NCBI GenBank assembly: GCA_035606335.1
Contig: DATNFP010000002.1
Span: 1 to 44,622, forward strand
DNA: 44,622 nt
Source of the DNA: DATNFP01 sp035606335
Lineage (GTDB): Bacteria > Bacteroidota > Bacteroidia > Chitinophagales > Chitinophagaceae
Direction of reading: 5' to 3'
Part shown: positions 43,130 to 44,622 of the stretch, piece after piece
Numbering within the stretch: position 1 is the stretch's first letter
Layout of the letters: every line of letters starts with the position of its first letter
The notes under the pieces: model-generated
What the model saw: only the letters and a program-made list of their open reading frames with translations
Told to the model about the DNA's origin: nothing
The model's database searches: none
Made by a program: the position numbers and the translations under genes

Positions 43130-43729
43130 TCAAACAAAACTCCCACAAGCTTTATATAGATTTATCATTTTGCCATTAAAATTTTTGTTTATCTCCTCTT
43201 CTAATTCTTTATGGTCCCCTAAACCATAATTATTGCAATCAAGAATAAGTATTCGATGTATGTTTTCAACGAATGTGTCATTCTGGTTTATATCAGAAAC
43301 AAAATTTTGAATTGCAACCAACGTAATATCTTGTAATATAAACAGATTTAAAACAGGAATTTTATGTTTTGCATCTTCATAAAATAGGTCTTCGCAAGCG
43401 GTAGAATTAATACCACATGCCTTAGGAAAAATTTGATGTATAATGCCATTTCTTATAAAATACAAAAAAGAGGCTTTACATCTTAATCGAGGAGGGAAAT
43501 AATCGGATTCGAAAAACTTAACAAAGTTGTCTTTTTTCCTTTTATCAAATATTCCGTTTTTTGCGACCATAAATAACATACCATAATAATCAATTATTGC
43601 AAAAAGAAACTGGGCATGGGGAATATATAAATTAGTATTAGCCCTTAATCCTTTTAGCGTACTCATTATTACAGACTTATATTGGTCTATGTACTGTTCG
43701 GTAACCTTTTTTAATTTTTCAGCATCCAT
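43130..43729 (-). CDS. Candidate HEPN-like protein of unknown function
   Basis: The 199-residue protein is mainly alpha-helical. It contains FIRNGIIHQ (Arg93, Asn94, His98), which fits the Rx4H pattern of HEPN ribonucleases, including the polar residue directly after the Arg. A helix with FLFAIIDYYGMLFMVAK and the motif-bearing helix could form the HEPN bundle. It is on the same strand as the restriction-modification operon, 185 nt upstream of it, and is A+T-rich. HEPN proteins in such islands are often toxins or abortive-infection effectors; no antitoxin gene is adjacent. The assignment rests on one short motif. Confidence 0.5.
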   Translation of the reverse strand: MDAEKLKKVTEQYIDQYKSVIMSTLKGLRANTNLYIPHAQFLFAIIDYYGMLFMVAKNGIFDKRKKDNFVKFFESDYFPPRLRCKASFLYFIRNGIIHQIFPKACGINSTACEDLFYEDAKHKIPVLNLFILQDITLVAIQNFVSDINQNDTFVENIHRILILDCNNYGLGDHKELEEEINKNFNGKMINLYKACGSFV

Positions 43730-43952
43730 AATTAATAATTTAGCAGTCTTTTGAAAATGGCATAATTAAATACTCTTGTATATATTGACTCATTAAAGAT
43801 CATTTTCTAAAACAGCTTGTTGAAATTATCTTATTTTAAAACTCAGTAACGTTCTGTTATATTTTTGTAACCTTTTTTCTCAAATATAGCGTAACTGCAG
43901 TCCAATATCACAAAGCAAATTCTATGGAAAAGAGATAATGAAAGCCAACGTA

Positions 43953-44622
43953 CTACCTCATCCTCTTACGCTTATTGCGTTCGTAGTCTTCGAAGATGTA
44001 TTGGCCGAGGCCATCGAGGGAGGAGTAGAATGCTTTGCCGTTGTTCACTTCGGTAAAGTTGCGTACGAAGGATTGCAGGTAGGGGTCGTTGGCAATCATA
44101 AATGTTACAACGGGTATCTTGAGGCGGCGTAGCTGTCCGGCGAGGTTGAGGGTGCGGTTGAGTATTTTGCTATCTATGCCAAAGCTGTTCTTATAATATT
44201 TGTTGCCCACCTTCAGGCAGGTAGGTTTGCCATCGGTGATCATGAATATCTGCTTGTTGGGGTTCTTGCGGCGGCGCAGTATGTCCATCGCCAGCTCCAG
44301 CCCTGCTACGGTATTGGTATGGTAAGGGCCCACCTCCAGGTAAGGAAGATCTTTCATCTCTATCTGCCAGGCGTCGTTGCCAAACACCACTATATCGAGC
44401 GTATCCTTGGGGTAGCGGGTGGTGATGAGCTCGCTAAGCGCCATAGCAACTTTTTTGGCAGGGGTGATGCGGTCTTCACCATAGAGTATCATGGAGTGAG
44501 AGATGTCTATCATCATGACGGTAGAGGTCTGCGTCTTGAAGTCCATCTCGTGTATCTCGAGGTCGTCCTGCTGCATGGAGAGGCGCTCTACGCCGTGGTT
44601 GATAAAGGCGTTCTTGAGGCTG
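43953..44622 (-). CDS. VWA-domain protein (5' end outside window)
   Basis: The frame stays open to the right edge (SLKNAFINHGVERLS precedes the first in-window Met), so only the C-terminal part, about 222 residues, is seen. The VWA fold carries the metal-ion-dependent adhesion site MMIDISHSM (DxSxS), with the following Thr in NTVAGLELA and Asp in MITDGKP. It ends in a basic tail, YERNKRKRMR. Proteins of this kind usually work with a MoxR- or chelatase-like AAA+ ATPase. The partner is expected beyond the window. Confidence 0.88.
   Translation of the reverse strand, partial: SLKNAFINHGVERLSMQQDDLEIHEMDFKTQTSTVMMIDISHSMILYGEDRITPAKKVAMALSELITTRYPKDTLDIVVFGNDAWQIEMKDLPYLEVGPYHTNTVAGLELAMDILRRRKNPNKQIFMITDGKPTCLKVGNKYYKNSFGIDSKILNRTLNLAGQLRRLKIPVVTFMIANDPYLQSFVRNFTEVNNGKAFYSSLDGLGQYIFEDYERNKRKRMR

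Noticed and set aside
11982..44622. MoxR and the VWA protein as a working pair
   Set aside because: They are more than 30 kb apart; such partners are normally adjacent, and the VWA gene's own ATPase probably lies beyond the window.

Overview
The window comes from a member of the Bacteroidota, most likely a Chitinophagaceae-like environmental bacterium. The signs are a PorX-type response regulator of the type IX secretion system, a TonB-receptor-like outer membrane barrel with a carboxypeptidase-regulatory domain, a periplasmic-sensor histidine kinase of the Reg_prop/Y_Y_Y type, an ECF sigma factor paired with a membrane-anchored barrel protein, promoter boxes of the Bacteroidota form (TTTG, about 19 nt, TAnnTTTG), and moderate, A+T-leaning composition. 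No tRNA, rRNA or CRISPR array was seen. These are assignments by eye from protein motifs; no database was searched.

Layout. 1-9 kb: a truncated sensor kinase, divergent from an outer membrane barrel protein, then an ECF sigma / putative dual-membrane anti-sigma pair, an acetyltransferase, a YtxH-like protein and a small membrane protein that looks frameshifted. 9-19 kb: a minus-strand block with an orphan ParA, a secreted helical-repeat protein, a MoxR ATPase and PorX, then a SAT1-like acetyltransferase, a DUF6089-like barrel, NAD kinase and a BamA/TamA-like protein. 18.7-22 kb: a tandem duplication of a lipoprotein that joins an atypical cytochrome-like CX4CH domain to a YVTN propeller. 22-38 kb: mostly core genes (folB, purL, dxs, cdsA, psd, miaA, rpmI-rplT, ispE, a PduO-type adenosyltransferase, pyrH) mixed with lipoproteins, a SIMPL protein, a CPBP protease, a Cys-rich exported peptide and an orphan ABC ATPase. 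Strong hairpin terminators sit between several convergent pairs.

38.8-43.7 kb is an accessory island. It opens with a REP-associated tyrosine transposase enclosed by a 49-bp inverted pair of REP doublets (44 of 49 positions identical), itself bracketed by a diverged direct repeat of about 85 bp. Next come an A+T-rich membrane protein of unknown role, a type II restriction-modification operon (HindVP-like endonuclease, C5 methyltransferase, Vsr endonuclease, with 10-nt gaps), and a protein with a HEPN-like RNxxxH motif. The window ends inside a VWA-domain gene.

The observations most worth following are the REP-bracketed transposase, two phase-perfect arrays of a degenerate 8-bp unit (ten units each) flanking the adenosyltransferase gene, the trans-envelope anti-sigma architecture, the duplicated cytochrome-propeller lipoproteins with a divergent central patch, and the HEPN candidate beside the restriction-modification operon.
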